Assembly (NCBI GenBank): GCA_947462335.1
Contig: OX381715.1
Location: 42,997,472 to 43,061,471, forward strand
Reading direction: 5' to 3'
Source: Harmothoe impar
Lineage: Eukaryota; Annelida; Polychaeta; Phyllodocida; Polynoidae
Length of the DNA: 64,000 nucleotides
The notes under the pieces are model-generated. The model saw only the letters and a list, made by a program, of their open reading frames with translations, had not been told where the DNA came from and did not search any database. Positions 36,337 to 46,276 of this stretch are shown one piece after another. How positions within the stretch are numbered: position 1 is the stretch's first letter; every line of letters begins with the position of its first letter. Made by a program: the position numbers and the translations under genes.

Positions 36337-36800
36337 TTAACCAGTTAAGGGCTGTGTAGTGCTTCAATTCATCATGGTCTTTATCGTCATGATGCGTGAA
36401 TTCATCCCTGGTGAGTTAACTTACCAGTGCCGCATTTACACACCATGTTTGGCGAGGGACCCCGTGCGGATTGGGTGCACCTTACGTGGTTCTGGACCAC
36501 AGACAAATACAAGTAGTGTTTGTGTGCTGTAACCCTCTACGGCTGACCCGGTAAAGTGGCATCATCACCAAGCGTATCCCTAGTCTACTATGTGGCTAAG
36601 TGCGAGTGGTGAGGATGGCCTTGGTCGTAATGCTGCATGAATGCAGCCCTGGCGAGTAACTTTTCAGTGCTGCATTCAAGCATCATGCCGACCCTATGGG
36701 ATTGAGAGTCGGCATGATGCACAATACTGGTACCGGCGAGTTACTTGCCAGGGCTGCATTGGTGCATGATGACCACAAATGTCATGTTGTAATGAATGGG
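36337..36800. mobile_element. TTAA-type MITE, interrupted
   Basis: The left part starts TTAACCAGTTAAGGGCTGTG (36337-36447). About 160 bp of other sequence follows, with a piece (CGTATCCCTAGTCTACTATG) related to 23890-23930. Then 36615-36800 has the remaining palindromes (GCAGCCCTGGCGAGTAAC, GTCGGCATGATGC). Confidence 0.5.
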
Positions 36801-36855
36801 TGCACCTGAGGTCGTGCTGGCCCACAGTACACGTCCTGTACGTGTGGTGTAAGGC

Positions 36856-37268
36856 TGTCAGGTAAAGCCCTGACGTCCGCTCACACAGGCGGCTGCCAGG
36901 TAAAGCCCTGACGTCCGCTCACACAGGCGGGTGCCAGGTAAAGCCCTGACGTCCGCTCACACAGGCGGGTGCCAGGTAAAGCCCTGACGTCCGCTCACAC
37001 AGGCGGGTGCCAGGTAAAGCCCTGACGTCCGCTCACACAGGCGGGTGCCAGGTAAAGCCCTGACGTCCGCTCACACAGGCGGCTGCCAGGTAAAGCCCTG
37101 ACGTCCGCTCACACAGGCGGGTGCCAGGTAAAGCCCTGACGTCCGCTCACACAGGCGGGTGCCAGGTAAAGCCCTGACGTCCGCTCACACAGGCGGCTGC
37201 CAGGTAAAGCCCTGACGTCCGCTCACACAGGCGGCTGCCAGGTTAAGCCCTGACGTGCACTCACACAG
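36856..37268 (+). repeat. 38-bp minisatellite, about 10 copies
   Basis: Unit GCCAGGTAAAGCCCTGACGT + CCGCTCACACAGGCGG(C/G)T, nearly invariant except for one C/G position and a divergent last copy. Confidence 0.95.
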
Positions 37269-37405
37269 GTGGGGATGGAGTGTCACCTTATGCCTACACA
37301 CGCCACTACTTCACATCACCTTTACCTGCACGCCAATCTCACACTTGTGTTCAGCCGTCAACTTAGAGCTCAGGGTTTCTGTTTGATATCCCTTTATATT
37401 ACGTC

Positions 37406-37561
37406 TTTTAAGCGGCTTATGCTGGGTTTTACGGTGATGCATTTTTATTCCACTTCTGGTTGAATGCAGCCCTGGCAAGTTACTCCCCAAGGCTACATCT
37501 AAACATCATGCCGGCCAAGGGATTAACGCATTATGGTATCATGCTGTCCTTAAATGTTTAA
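37406..37561. mobile_element. TTAA-type MITE, partial
   Basis: Keeps TTGAATGCAGCCCTGGCAAG, one palindrome and a right end CTGTCCTTAAATGTTTAA. Confidence 0.5.
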
Positions 37562-37787
37562 AGGACTAAGCCATGCTGTAATTAGTATAGATCAAACCCC
37601 ATTAGTTCTGTAATAATGAGAAGTGATGAAGACGCACAACGAGCATCTATATCCCCTTGTATTTCTCTAATCCCTCTTGTAAAAACAGTGAAAGACTGTC
37701 TCTTATATTCCATTCCCTGTGACTCGATCCGTTGTTATTGTCGTTTCCTGTCTCTATATATTATATGTATATATATATATGTATATA

Positions 37788-37855
<68 letters not shown>

Positions 37856-39093
37856 CTCCGACCTTCACTAGTTACCCCTCTGTAACTTAGAAGTGCATGT
37901 TTTCCCGTAAACTGGTTGTTTTCAATACTTCTTCTTTATAGCAACTGAACCATTTTTATTTTCTATTTTGTTGATATATTCATGTCCGCCCACATGTGCA
38001 TGTTACCATCTCAAGAAAATGGTCAATCTGTCTTGTGCAGTCATGCTTTTCTCTCATTTCTGTATCATAATACAGTATATATCCACAAACCCATGTGCAC
38101 GCTATATTGTAGTGAGGGAGAAAAAGCAGCTGTGTTTCAGGCAACTTTTAATATAGATCTGATTCTAGCACTTTTTCTCGATATTGGAAATTCTCTCTTT
38201 CTTTTTTTAAACTTTATTAACATTCACATTTTATAGATTTTAAAGATTTGATCAGGAAGAACAAGCTCCCATTTATTTCAGTGGCCAAATAATTGTGCGA
38301 CTTCAGGACGTTGCTTTTTGACAAGTATGTCCGAAAATCATTCTGGGTAGCTTCAATATTAAAAAATAGGGAGGAAAATCCAAGCTACTTATCCTTATTG
38401 TCAGGACCATGTTGTCAGAAGCGCACCTTTTCTTTGGTCTGGTTATATAGGGGACTGCTACATACAATGTACATTGCCATCACCTCATTATTGATGGGAA
38501 AAAATGTTTGACGGTCCCATGTGTTTCATAATGCACGGACAATGCCACTCCTGTGCCAGATGTGGAAAATATGATTTCCTCTCTTTACATGGCAACATTA
38601 AACACTATCTGTCTGGACACATTTGACAGTTCATTTAGGATAGGAATATGTTGCATCGGTGAGCCCCACCAATGCAGGAATAAGGCAGTATTTGATCCAG
38701 TTCAAAATGTAATAAGCAAAATTGAAACAAGCCTATGTCAAAATGGAGTAAAGTGTATAGGCCCCTGTACACTTACAGTACACTTGCCCATATCAACTAC
38801 TAACACCTGAACTACTTTATTGAGATATCCAAGCTTCTACCATATATAAATGATTATTTCACATATCATCCAGGGTTGTTCGTAAAATTGAATTAGTGTT
38901 GTGCCTCCTGCATCTATCCACCTGTCAGCATAGACCACCTCCCACTCCACACCCCTCCACACATGGGTGCTGCTCTATAGAAACTATTTAGGGATTCTCT
39001 CCGAATCCCCAGATCGGTATCGAAATGGACAACACTTGAGATGAACTCCATTCAGATACCTCTTACTGAGTCAAACCACCTATTCCATGACTT
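37562..39093. other. Non-coding stretch with (TA)n microsatellite
   Basis: (TA)n at 37757-37853. The remainder (37860-39090) is AT-rich, with no recognisable gene, RNA or repeat except a ~90-bp segment at 39005-39090 that is repeated at 39353-39440 on the other side of a MITE. Confidence 0.5.
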
Positions 39094-39342
39094 ATCTCTT
39101 TAAGGACACATGTAGCTAAAAGATGACATTTGTTGTCATGATGTTCCAATGCAGCCCCAGCGAGTAACTTGCCAGTACTGCATTGGAGCATCATGCTCAC
39201 CCTTTGGCAGTATCTCAACCCTGTATGGTCGGCATGATGCTTGAATGTAGCACTAGTGGGTCACTCACCAGGGCAGCATTCATGCATCATGTCAATCATG
39301 GGCATCATGCATTAATGCATTATGCTGTCCTTAAAGGGATAA
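39094..39342. mobile_element. TTAA-type MITE copy, flanked by a 90-bp duplication
   Basis: Ends CTCTTTAAGGACACATG and CTGTCCTTAAAGGGAT. Both internal palindromes present (GCAGCCCCAGCGAGTAACTT; GTCACTCACCAGGGCAGC). Confidence 0.6.
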
Positions 39343-39540
39343 GTAACTATTCAGCAATTATCCCCAAATCGGTACAGATATTCAAAATGAACAACACTTG
39401 AGGTGAACTCTATTAAGAAATCTCTTACCGAGTCAAACCTTGAAAACCACCACTTCCACAACTTAACCATGATTTGGGAGTAGGTGTAATAATATAGGCC
39501 TACTATGGGGGTACGGGGTTTAAGGTCATCATGATGCATT

Positions 39541-39620
39541 AGTAGTATTGTATGTATCGGAACGGGACTATAGTTAAGTACTGTTTATTACTCAATCGAC
39601 CTGCAGCCAATCAGAGGCCT
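39541..39620 (+). repeat. Left terminal inverted repeat of element A
   Basis: Matches the inverse of 49085-49169 with few mismatches: terminal AGTAGTAT, GGAACGGGACTATAGTTAAG, TACTGTTTATTACTCAATCG, then a CCAAT box within GCCAATCAGAGGCCTCC. Confidence 0.9.
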
Positions 39621-39860
39621 CCCTTTTGGCGGGAAATTCAAAAGCAGCCAATGAGAGGCCTCCCTTTTGGCGGGAAATTCAAATAGGTCACGTGACCGGA
39701 AGTGACCTACTTCCGGTCACGTGACCTTTGGGCGGGAAATTCAAATAGGTCACGTGACCGGAAGTGACCTACTTAAGAGGGTCACGTGACCACCATGTTG
39801 GCGGGAAATTCAAATAGGTCACGTGACGGGAAGTGACCTACTTAAGGGGGTCACGTGACT
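39621..39860 (+). promoter_or_regulatory. Subterminal motif cluster of element A (E2F-, ETS-, E-box-like)
   Basis: TTTTGGCGGGAAA-type sites at 39624-39636, 39665-39677, 39727-39739 and 39798-39809, each followed by TTCAAA, match the classical E2F consensus. Between them are GGTCACGTGACC (CACGTG E-box) and CCGGAAGTGAC (ETS-type) sites, partly palindromic. Binding is inferred from motif only. Confidence 0.5.
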
Positions 39861-40083
39861 ACTAGGTTGGCTTTCAAAATAAGTCACTTGAGATTTTGAT
39901 GGATAAATAAATTTAAAAAAAGAAAAAAAAAGCAAGCTGAAAAAAGCTTGCTAAAAAATAATTTAAAAATGTGGCTCTTTTTTTCTAGGGGGAGAGGGGC
40001 ACTCTGGGGGGCACTCTTTAAGATGCATGGGGGGGGGAGGGGGGGAGGGGGGGGGGGGGGAGGGGCAGGGTTTTTTAAGAGTG

Positions 40084-40132
40084 AGACTCGCTTCTCTGCC
40101 CTCTCTAAAAGAGAGGGCAGAGAGGCGAGTCT
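40084..40132. other. Near-perfect 49-bp palindrome in element A
   Basis: AGACTCGC-TTCTCTGCCCTCTCT and its inverse around an AAA loop, one mismatch. It follows a G-rich tract (39990-40070) whose complement (C-rich) sits near the corresponding end of element B. Confidence 0.75.
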
Positions 40133-40628
40133 ACTTACCATGAAAGGTATCATGATCGCGTTTATGATGATGTGCATCTCTTGCTGGCTAGACTTTCAAG
40201 CAAATTTGCTAAAGTCTAGCCCGTTATTGAATGTCCGGCCTAGCCTGACCCATCTATTATAGTCTAGCAGCGCCTGACCTTTGTATGAGAGTAGTATTGG
40301 CGACATTGGCTGACTCTGATATTTACCTGTGTGTACGGAGAGAGGAGAGGGTTCACAGCCACAGCTCTCTTAAGGCAAAGCTTGCGCTTATAGAGCGCTA
40401 CTAGTGGAGGTCTGGATAAGAAAGCTATGGCGGTTGTCTTCAAAAAAAATAAAAAATAGTCATGGCGCATGTCGATGTCGCTTAATTATGCTCATATCTC
40501 ATGTCGATTTTAAGAATTGCTCATGTCACCTGTCACTATGTTTTTCAAGCTTCATGTCAAATGTCACTAGACCTCATGTCGAATGTCGATTCTAAGAAAC
40601 AGATATGTCACCATCTCGAATTTAGCGG

Positions 40629-40638
40629 TCTACATTGC

Positions 40639-40680
<42 letters not shown>

Positions 40681-40850
40681 TGCTGCTGATTTGCTGTTGC
40701 TGCTGCTGTCGGTGCTGCTGCTTGTGCTGCTCGTGCAGCTGCTGCAGCTGCTGACAGCTGCTGCTGCTTGTACTGCTCGTGCAGCTGCTGCAGTTGCTGA
40801 CGATGTCACGGATGCTGTTGACAGATGCTGCTGCTTGTGCTACTCGTGCA

Positions 40851-40881
<31 letters not shown>

Positions 40882-41022
40882 ACGATGTCACGGATGCTGC
40901 TGACAGATGCTGCTGCTTGTGCTGCTTGTGCAGCTGCTGCAGCAGCTGCTGCTTGTGCTGATCGTGCTGCTGCTGCAGCAGCTGCTGCTGACAGATGCTG
41001 CTGCTTGTGCTGCACGAGACCG
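40629..41022. repeat. CTG/CAG trinucleotide-rich array
   Basis: Interrupted (CTG)n with recurring GATGTCACGGATGCTG(C/T)TGACAG units. A short relative lies at 47470-47550 next to the second copy of the unknown gene. Alanine-, leucine- and glutamine-rich frames through it are artefacts of the repeat. Confidence 0.85.
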
Positions 41023-41074
41023 AGTAGCCGCTATTACTAATGCCACTAATACTAGTATGAGAAAATACATTTAG

Positions 41075-41932
41075 TCAGTCGACTAAATCAAGGATGTTTT
41101 CTGACTTCAGTGGATCGTTTAGCCATCGGCCACAGGCAAAACTTGAAACCATTTTATACATGGGACAATTGGCAGAGTCGAAACATGTTGGTACGACGGG
41201 GTCGATCATGTTCATCATCAGTTCAGGCAAAGGAAGTGTGTCGACAGCCCGCGAAAACTTCATGTCCGGATGTTTCAACACAACACTTTTTATCACACTC
41301 ACACAGCTGCTTTGAAGAGTGAATCCTTGACCAAACTTGAGCTTTTCCAACACAGCTTTGGCCTCCTTCTGTGCAGTAAGGGATCACTCTTTCGGGGTCA
41401 TCGCAGTGCTGGCTAGCATGTCCTCAAAGTCTTTAACATAATGTTCCAACGGGCTACAAATGATGTACTCCAGATCATCGTCCGCATATGTCGTCTCCTC
41501 GCACCATACTTCTTTTGTTTCGAATTCCGTCATTTTCTGAACAATCTCCTCGTGAGTGCGTTGCATATATCGAAGCTTCTTCAAAGACCAGATAACTTGT
41601 ATGCCGAACGCTGAAAAACCTGAAGGAATTTCACCACTACAGTCACGCCAACTATACGGAGCTAAGAAAAATAGCTCCAACAAAATTTTCTCCCTCTGTC
41701 CAAATGAAACTACTTCCGTTCCGATGAAGTTGAAGCATGCTTCTATCCATTGCTCCTTGGTGACGTCCTTCCAATGTTTCTTTACCTCACATGCATCATA
41801 GGGCACTGTTTCTCTTCTTGCTTCTAGTGGGAGTTGCTTTTTCTTTCTTGGACTCATTTGGAGAGTTTCGATGCTCTGTAGCGTCGACACTTCGATAAGA
41901 AAAGAAGCTGTAAAGGTAGAAATAACCCTCAT
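41075..41932 (-). pseudogene. Unknown element gene, copy 1, broken by one stop codon
   Basis: Same protein family as the intact gene at 46565-47416, about 85-90% identical by eye. Translation from the ATG at 41932 (or the shared MSPRKKKQL start at 41857) runs to a TGA at 41384-41386, where the intact copy has AGA (Arg). The frame then resumes and reaches the matching C-terminus at 41075. So a single nonsense change splits it into a ~182-residue N-terminal and ~100-residue C-terminal part. Basic N-terminus, then Trp-rich helical segments (HWKDVTKEQWIEACF) and an acidic middle. I do not recognise the family. It lies next to the left end, transcribed outward, with a TACATAAGG TATA-like motif upstream. 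Confidence 0.75.
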
Positions 41933-42254
41933 AACATGCTGAGCGAGCGTGGAGTGGACAATGCTACGATGAGTGAGAGCAGCGTTTCACTCCTTATGTA
42001 CCCTGTCCTAGATAATCCTCTTAAACAGCTGAAAAGACTCTCTCAGTACAGAGTCTCTACTCAATTAAGTGATCTGTTAAGTAAGTTTTCACATGCTACT
42101 TGACTACTGCAGGAGGGTTTAGACTTAAGCAGCTTAGTGCACACACGTGTCTGTTAGAAAGCTACCTGCACACCTGTCTTCCTTTTTCACTAGTATTTAC
42201 CCCTTGCCGACTAATAAGGCACCTATACACGTGTCAGCCTCCTTATATACGTCA

Positions 42255-42276
42255 TTCTTCCTCTCGAGAGGAAGAA
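42255..42276. other. 22-bp palindrome, counterpart of the 42-bp palindrome in element B
   Basis: TTCTTCCTCTCGAGAGGAAGAA. The right side continues with AGTGTGTCTCTTCG as in B (59210-59230), but the left arm has diverged, shortening the perfect stem. Confidence 0.8.
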
Positions 42277-42394
42277 GTGTGTCTCTTCGTTTTTTTGTTT
42301 AAGAAGTGAGGGTCTTTAAGATCACGTGCCTGGAAGCGACTTGATGAAGCAAGTGACTAGAAGCGACGACGTCACATGCTTTTTAATGAGGTGA

Positions 42395-42620
42395 TCAGCT
42401 GTGACTGGCGGCGGCGGCGGCGGTGGCAGCGACGGTGGTGCTGGTGGTGGTGGTAGTAGACGTTACTGTGGTCAAAGGTGCTATGGTTTTTTTTCCAACA
42501 GAAATCAGAGCTTTTATACAGAGGGAGTTTAATCCTATTTCCAACAGCACCCCAGCTGTCCAGCAGCCGCTCCGCTCCGTAAGAGCTTCTTAAGAGCTTA
42601 GATGACGAGGAGCGTGTCAT
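42395..42620 (-). pseudogene. Promoter and leader of a deleted divergent gene in element A
   Basis: On the minus strand this matches the promoter/leader of B's death-domain gene (58070-58295): GGATTAAACTCCCTCTGTAT, a TATAAAAG box (42511-42518), TCTGATTTCTGTTGGAAAAA, ACAGTAACGTCTACTACCAC and a CCG-repeat leader. Right after the leader the match jumps to sequence that in B lies beyond the gene (CACAGCTGATC; compare 59142). The whole coding region has therefore been deleted in A, leaving a promoter without a gene. Confidence 0.75.
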
Positions 42621-43660
42621 CATCATCTTTGGTGGCCAGCTGAAAATGGTGTTTTTTCTTTATCCATTAGCCTTACCTCCTACCCCCTACCTGAGGACGA
42701 CTCTCTCCCCCTTTAGCATTCATTGTAACAAACGTCAGAGGTCAGGTGAAAATCTGATTTTCATGCACAGCCTTAGTCAGCTGTCACTCCTATTGAACTA
42801 GCTAGCCGCCGCCGACCTGTCTACTCACCCCAGCTGTCCAGCAGCCGCTCCGCTCCGTGAGAGCTTCTTAAGAGCTTAGATGCCGAGGAGTATGTCATCG
42901 CCGTCTGTGGTGGCCAGCTGAAAATGGTGTTTTTTTTCCTTAGCCATTAGCCTTACCTCCTACCCCCTACCTGAGGACAACTCTCTCCCCCTTTGGCACA
43001 CATTGTAACAAACGTCAGAGGTCAGGTGAAAATCGGATTTTCATGCACAGCCTTAGTCAGCTGTCACCCCTATTGAACTAGCCGGCCGCCGCCGGCCAGT
43101 CTACTCACCACGGCAGGAGGCGGTGATTTTTTTTGTTTTACACTTAAGTCGCTCACCACATGCACACGACTCTACTCACAGACAGACACTCCCGTCTTAG
43201 GGGGTCCTGCTTCACACTACACGCCTCCTGTAGTTTTTTGTATACACACTCTAAGCTCATGACTGCTTAATCCTTTATACAGCTAATGCGCGTTGAATTA
43301 GTACAGTCGGTACACCGCCCGCTCATGGCAGTCCATCTCTCAAAAAAAAGAGGGAGGGGGGAAAGAGATCCAGCTGAAAACGTCATGACTTATGTCTTTT
43401 GTTTCTCTTTGGGAATGTCCGCCGGTCAGCTGGCGGCAGCAACTGCTTAATCCTTTATACAGCTAACTCACGTTGAATTGCTGAACAAGGTAGTAAGTAG
43501 CTTAGCTCGTGTCAGTCGATCTCTCAAAGGGGAGGGGGAAAGGGGTCCAGCTGAAAACGTCATGCCTTATGACTTTTTGTTTCTCTTTGTGAATGGTCAC
43601 CGGTCAGCCGGCGGGCAGCTGAAGAGAGCTGTAAGTAGCTTAGCTCTAGAAGCGAGAAGG
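42549..43660. promoter_or_regulatory. Spacer between the divergent genes of element A, with direct repeats
   Basis: A ~280-bp tandem duplication (from 42549 and 42828, each starting CACCCCAGCTGTCCAGCAGC) is followed by repeats of AATCCTTTATACAGCTAA (43268, 43449) and CCAGCTGAAAACGTCATG. The same boxes, inverted, occupy 57350-57960 in B, so this is a conserved bidirectional control region. Nothing coding is visible. Confidence 0.6.
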
Positions 43661-43662
43661 AG

Positions 43663-43669
43663 TATATAA
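43663..43669 (+). promoter_or_regulatory. TATA box of the element A death-domain gene
   Basis: TATATAA within AGTATATAAGAGGCCTGGAA, 60 bp before the ATG. The matching box in B is at 57278-57285 with the same GGCCTGGAAAC context, supporting function. Confidence 0.75.
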
Positions 43670-43728
43670 GAGGCCTGGAAACACCCGTTCAATCACTCAG
43701 TCTTTTGCTGCTCTCTACAGGCACCACC

Positions 43729-44203
43729 ATGAGCAAAACACAACAACTACTGTCGTCCAAGGATCTAATCGAGTTCAAGAACAAGAAGAATACGCAGAAC
43801 GGTGATCGTTTACTGTCAGCGTCTCCTCTTGCTACTGAAATTGAGACTACCGCCGCAACCGCTTGGGCTTATCACCCTCCCGCTGTAGCGAGCGCACACA
43901 GCAGTAGTAGCGACGTTGTTACACTCGCGACGGTTGTTGCTGCTGAGCACACTGCTGCCGCTACTGCTGCGCCTGCTGCGGCTGCTAGTGATCCTCGTGC
44001 TGCTAGTGCTGCTGCTACTGCTGCTGCTGCTGCTGTTGCTGCTGCCGCGCCTGTTACTGCTGTGCCTGCTGCTGCTGCTGCTGCTGCTGCTGCCACGCCT
44101 GTTACTGCTGCGCTTGCTGAGGCGGCTGTGCCTGCTGCTGCTGTGCCTGCTACTGCTGCGCCTGCTACTGCTGCACTTGCTAGCGCTGCGCTTGCTCCTG
44201 CTG

Positions 44204-44235
<32 letters not shown>

Positions 44236-45309
44236 ACTACTGCTGCTGCTGCTACACCTCTTGCTGCGACTACCGCTACTAGTACTGACACGCAGTACGT
44301 TGCACAGAACTTCTCCACCGCTTCATCAACCGACGCCATCAACGCTGCTCGCGCTGAGACTTACAGCTATTCGGACACTCAGCCTCAGCAGCGCGTAGTA
44401 GACATACATGTCCTAAAGCAACAGGGTGAAACAGAGAACGACGCTGACGACGAGGCGTACGAGGAACCCGAAGGGTCACGGGCGCACAGTCCGTTTTTCG
44501 ACCTCATTTCCACTGGTAGTGCGTCCAGTCCGTGTCGCCTGCCCTCACCAATACCTTACGAAGTCATGTGGTTGCCCTGTTCCGACAACGAGTCGTCTGA
44601 TACCAGCGCAGACGCTGCTCCTGTTATTGGTTCTGCTGCAGCGGTACCTGTATCATCATACTTCAAAGCAGAGCCGTTAGGATACTTGTCAGACGCTATG
44701 CTACTGAAAATAAGTGGTAAGTTGCCGACATCAGATTACATACGGTTAGGTTCATTCCTTGAAGTGAACTTGAAGGATATGGGATATCTCAGTTGTGAGA
44801 CAAGTGTCATAACTCAAGCTAGAGAAATGTTCACTACTTGGTACCAGAAAAGTTGTACTAGTAGGTGGAAGGACCTAGCCACCGCCTTGGAAGAATCTTA
44901 CCGTATGGACCTCATCAAATTCTCACGTGAGTACATGGACAAGCATGACATGTGGGATGGCTTAGAGAGTGGAGACATGGAGTGGAAAGTGCAGAAATAT
45001 TTCTCTCTTTTAGCTGAGCTCTGCCCTAGAGACTGGAAGACCATAGGGATCTACTTAGGGTTGACTTCTCATGAAGTAACTTCCATCTCTCAACCTGTGC
45101 CTTCTGACAGGACTGTGAAGAACCCTGTGTATGAAGTGCTGAAAGCTTGGAAGTACAACGAGACGTCTGAGCCTATGGCTCTGATGAAAGTGTTGGAAGA
45201 CTACATGGGACGCGGCGACGTCGCAATGTATGTTCAAGGGTTGTATGCAGCTGTACCCAAAGAAATAAAAGTGAGCTGTGACACTCCAGTGTTGACGACT
45301 CTCGTCTGA
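43729..45309 (+). CDS. Alanine-rich protein with two C-terminal death domains
   Basis: About 526 residues. I start it at the ATG in CACCACCATGAGC, a good Kozak context shared with B's gene; the frame is open a few codons further up but without an ATG. Residues ~1-55 are basic and polar; ~55-190 almost pure Ala with Thr/Pro/Val; ~200-310 acidic (ETENDADDEAYEEPEG) and Ser/Pro-rich. From ~330 two death-domain-like helical bundles follow: about 330-415 and 430-505. The second shows the fold's typical pattern, W-K-x-I-x-x-x-LGL-x-x-x-E-V-x-x-I, then A-W-K and L-x-x-x-L near the end. Death domains mediate homotypic assembly in apoptosis and NF-kB/Toll signalling. The N-terminal two thirds match B's PC4-like protein (55603-57219), so the two share a chassis with different C-terminal domains. 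Function in the element is inferred: interference with, or recruitment of, host death-domain complexes. Confidence 0.8.
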
Positions 45310-45475
45310 TCCCTGCAGTAAGATGGACATCTGTTGAAATCGATCCTACACTACAGACGTCTTTCACTATGCTAATAGCATCGTGTGGTAAGAGGCGTCT
45401 AGTATTCGAAGTGATAAACAACGTTTATTTTTTTAATATTTGGTAAATAAGTGAAAAAACAAAAAAAAGAAAAAC

Positions 45476-46276
45476 ATGCCGCAGGACGTTTGCGAAAAGT
45501 GTTTCAAAATTTTTAAAAGACCGTACAATAGAGGAAGCGACATTCACCCCTTCTCCAGGCGGCTTCGCTGCAGCTCACACCAGACAACCGTTAGTTCAAC
45601 TGAAGAAGCGGCTTCTGAGATACATCCGTCAAGCTCCAGTCGTACGCTTCAACTCGGAGAGTTACGACTTGAACCTGATCAAAAAATACGCCTTCACTCG
45701 TTATTTGCCTCCGGAGACCGAAGAAACCAACAATTCAGCGTCATAAAGAGAAGCAATCAATAGTTGACGTAGTAGTCAACTTTTTTAGCACTTAGTTACA
45801 GCTACGCGAATTATTTGCGAGCTTTCACTACAAACGACGAGAAAGGTTGCTTTACTTACGAATGGATGACGTATACCAAGAAACTAGTAAACAAAAAACC
45901 CCTGCCACCGAGATCGACTTTTTGACAGCGACCTGACGGGCGTCAAAATGGCCGAAATCCGACTACGTCACATGTCAGAAAGTTTAGTATGACAAGAAGA
46001 AGCAAACTATGACAGATTACTCGATCCACTACAACAACGAAGACATCAAATCTTTCATAGAAGCTTTTTGAAAAAATCACGCTATTTTTTTCCAACATAG
46101 CAGCATTGTCATTGTCATGTTGAAAGACGCCAGTTTGACTTTACAAGACCTCTTCCAAAAAACCTATAAGCTGTGTTCACAACGTTCCCTCCGTTCGACG
46201 CCGTCCTCCACGCTCTGATCAAAGAAAATGTAGTCAGTGGTCCTTCCATCATCTTCCATAGATTTCACGAGAAAGA
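45476..46276 (+). pseudogene. polB: polB remnant, 5' part (element A)
   Basis: Starts with an ATG and the same cysteine motif as B's gene (VCEKCFKxFKRPYN). It then jumps, through an internal deletion of roughly 1.2 kb, to the stretch before the Exo II motif and continues with many frameshifts and stops through segments matching B's Exo II, Exo III and the region before Pol A (to about 54120-53390 of B). It breaks off at 46276, where the unknown-gene block begins. It cannot encode an enzyme. Confidence 0.85.

Noticed and set aside
40583..41070. Ala-, Leu- and Gln-rich frames
   Set aside because: All come from the CTG/CAG repeat read in different frames.
43872..44398. Poly-Leu and antisense poly-Ala frames overlapping the death-domain gene
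   Set aside because: Alternate-frame and antisense readings of the GCT-rich alanine tract; the same happens at 56532-57150 in element B.
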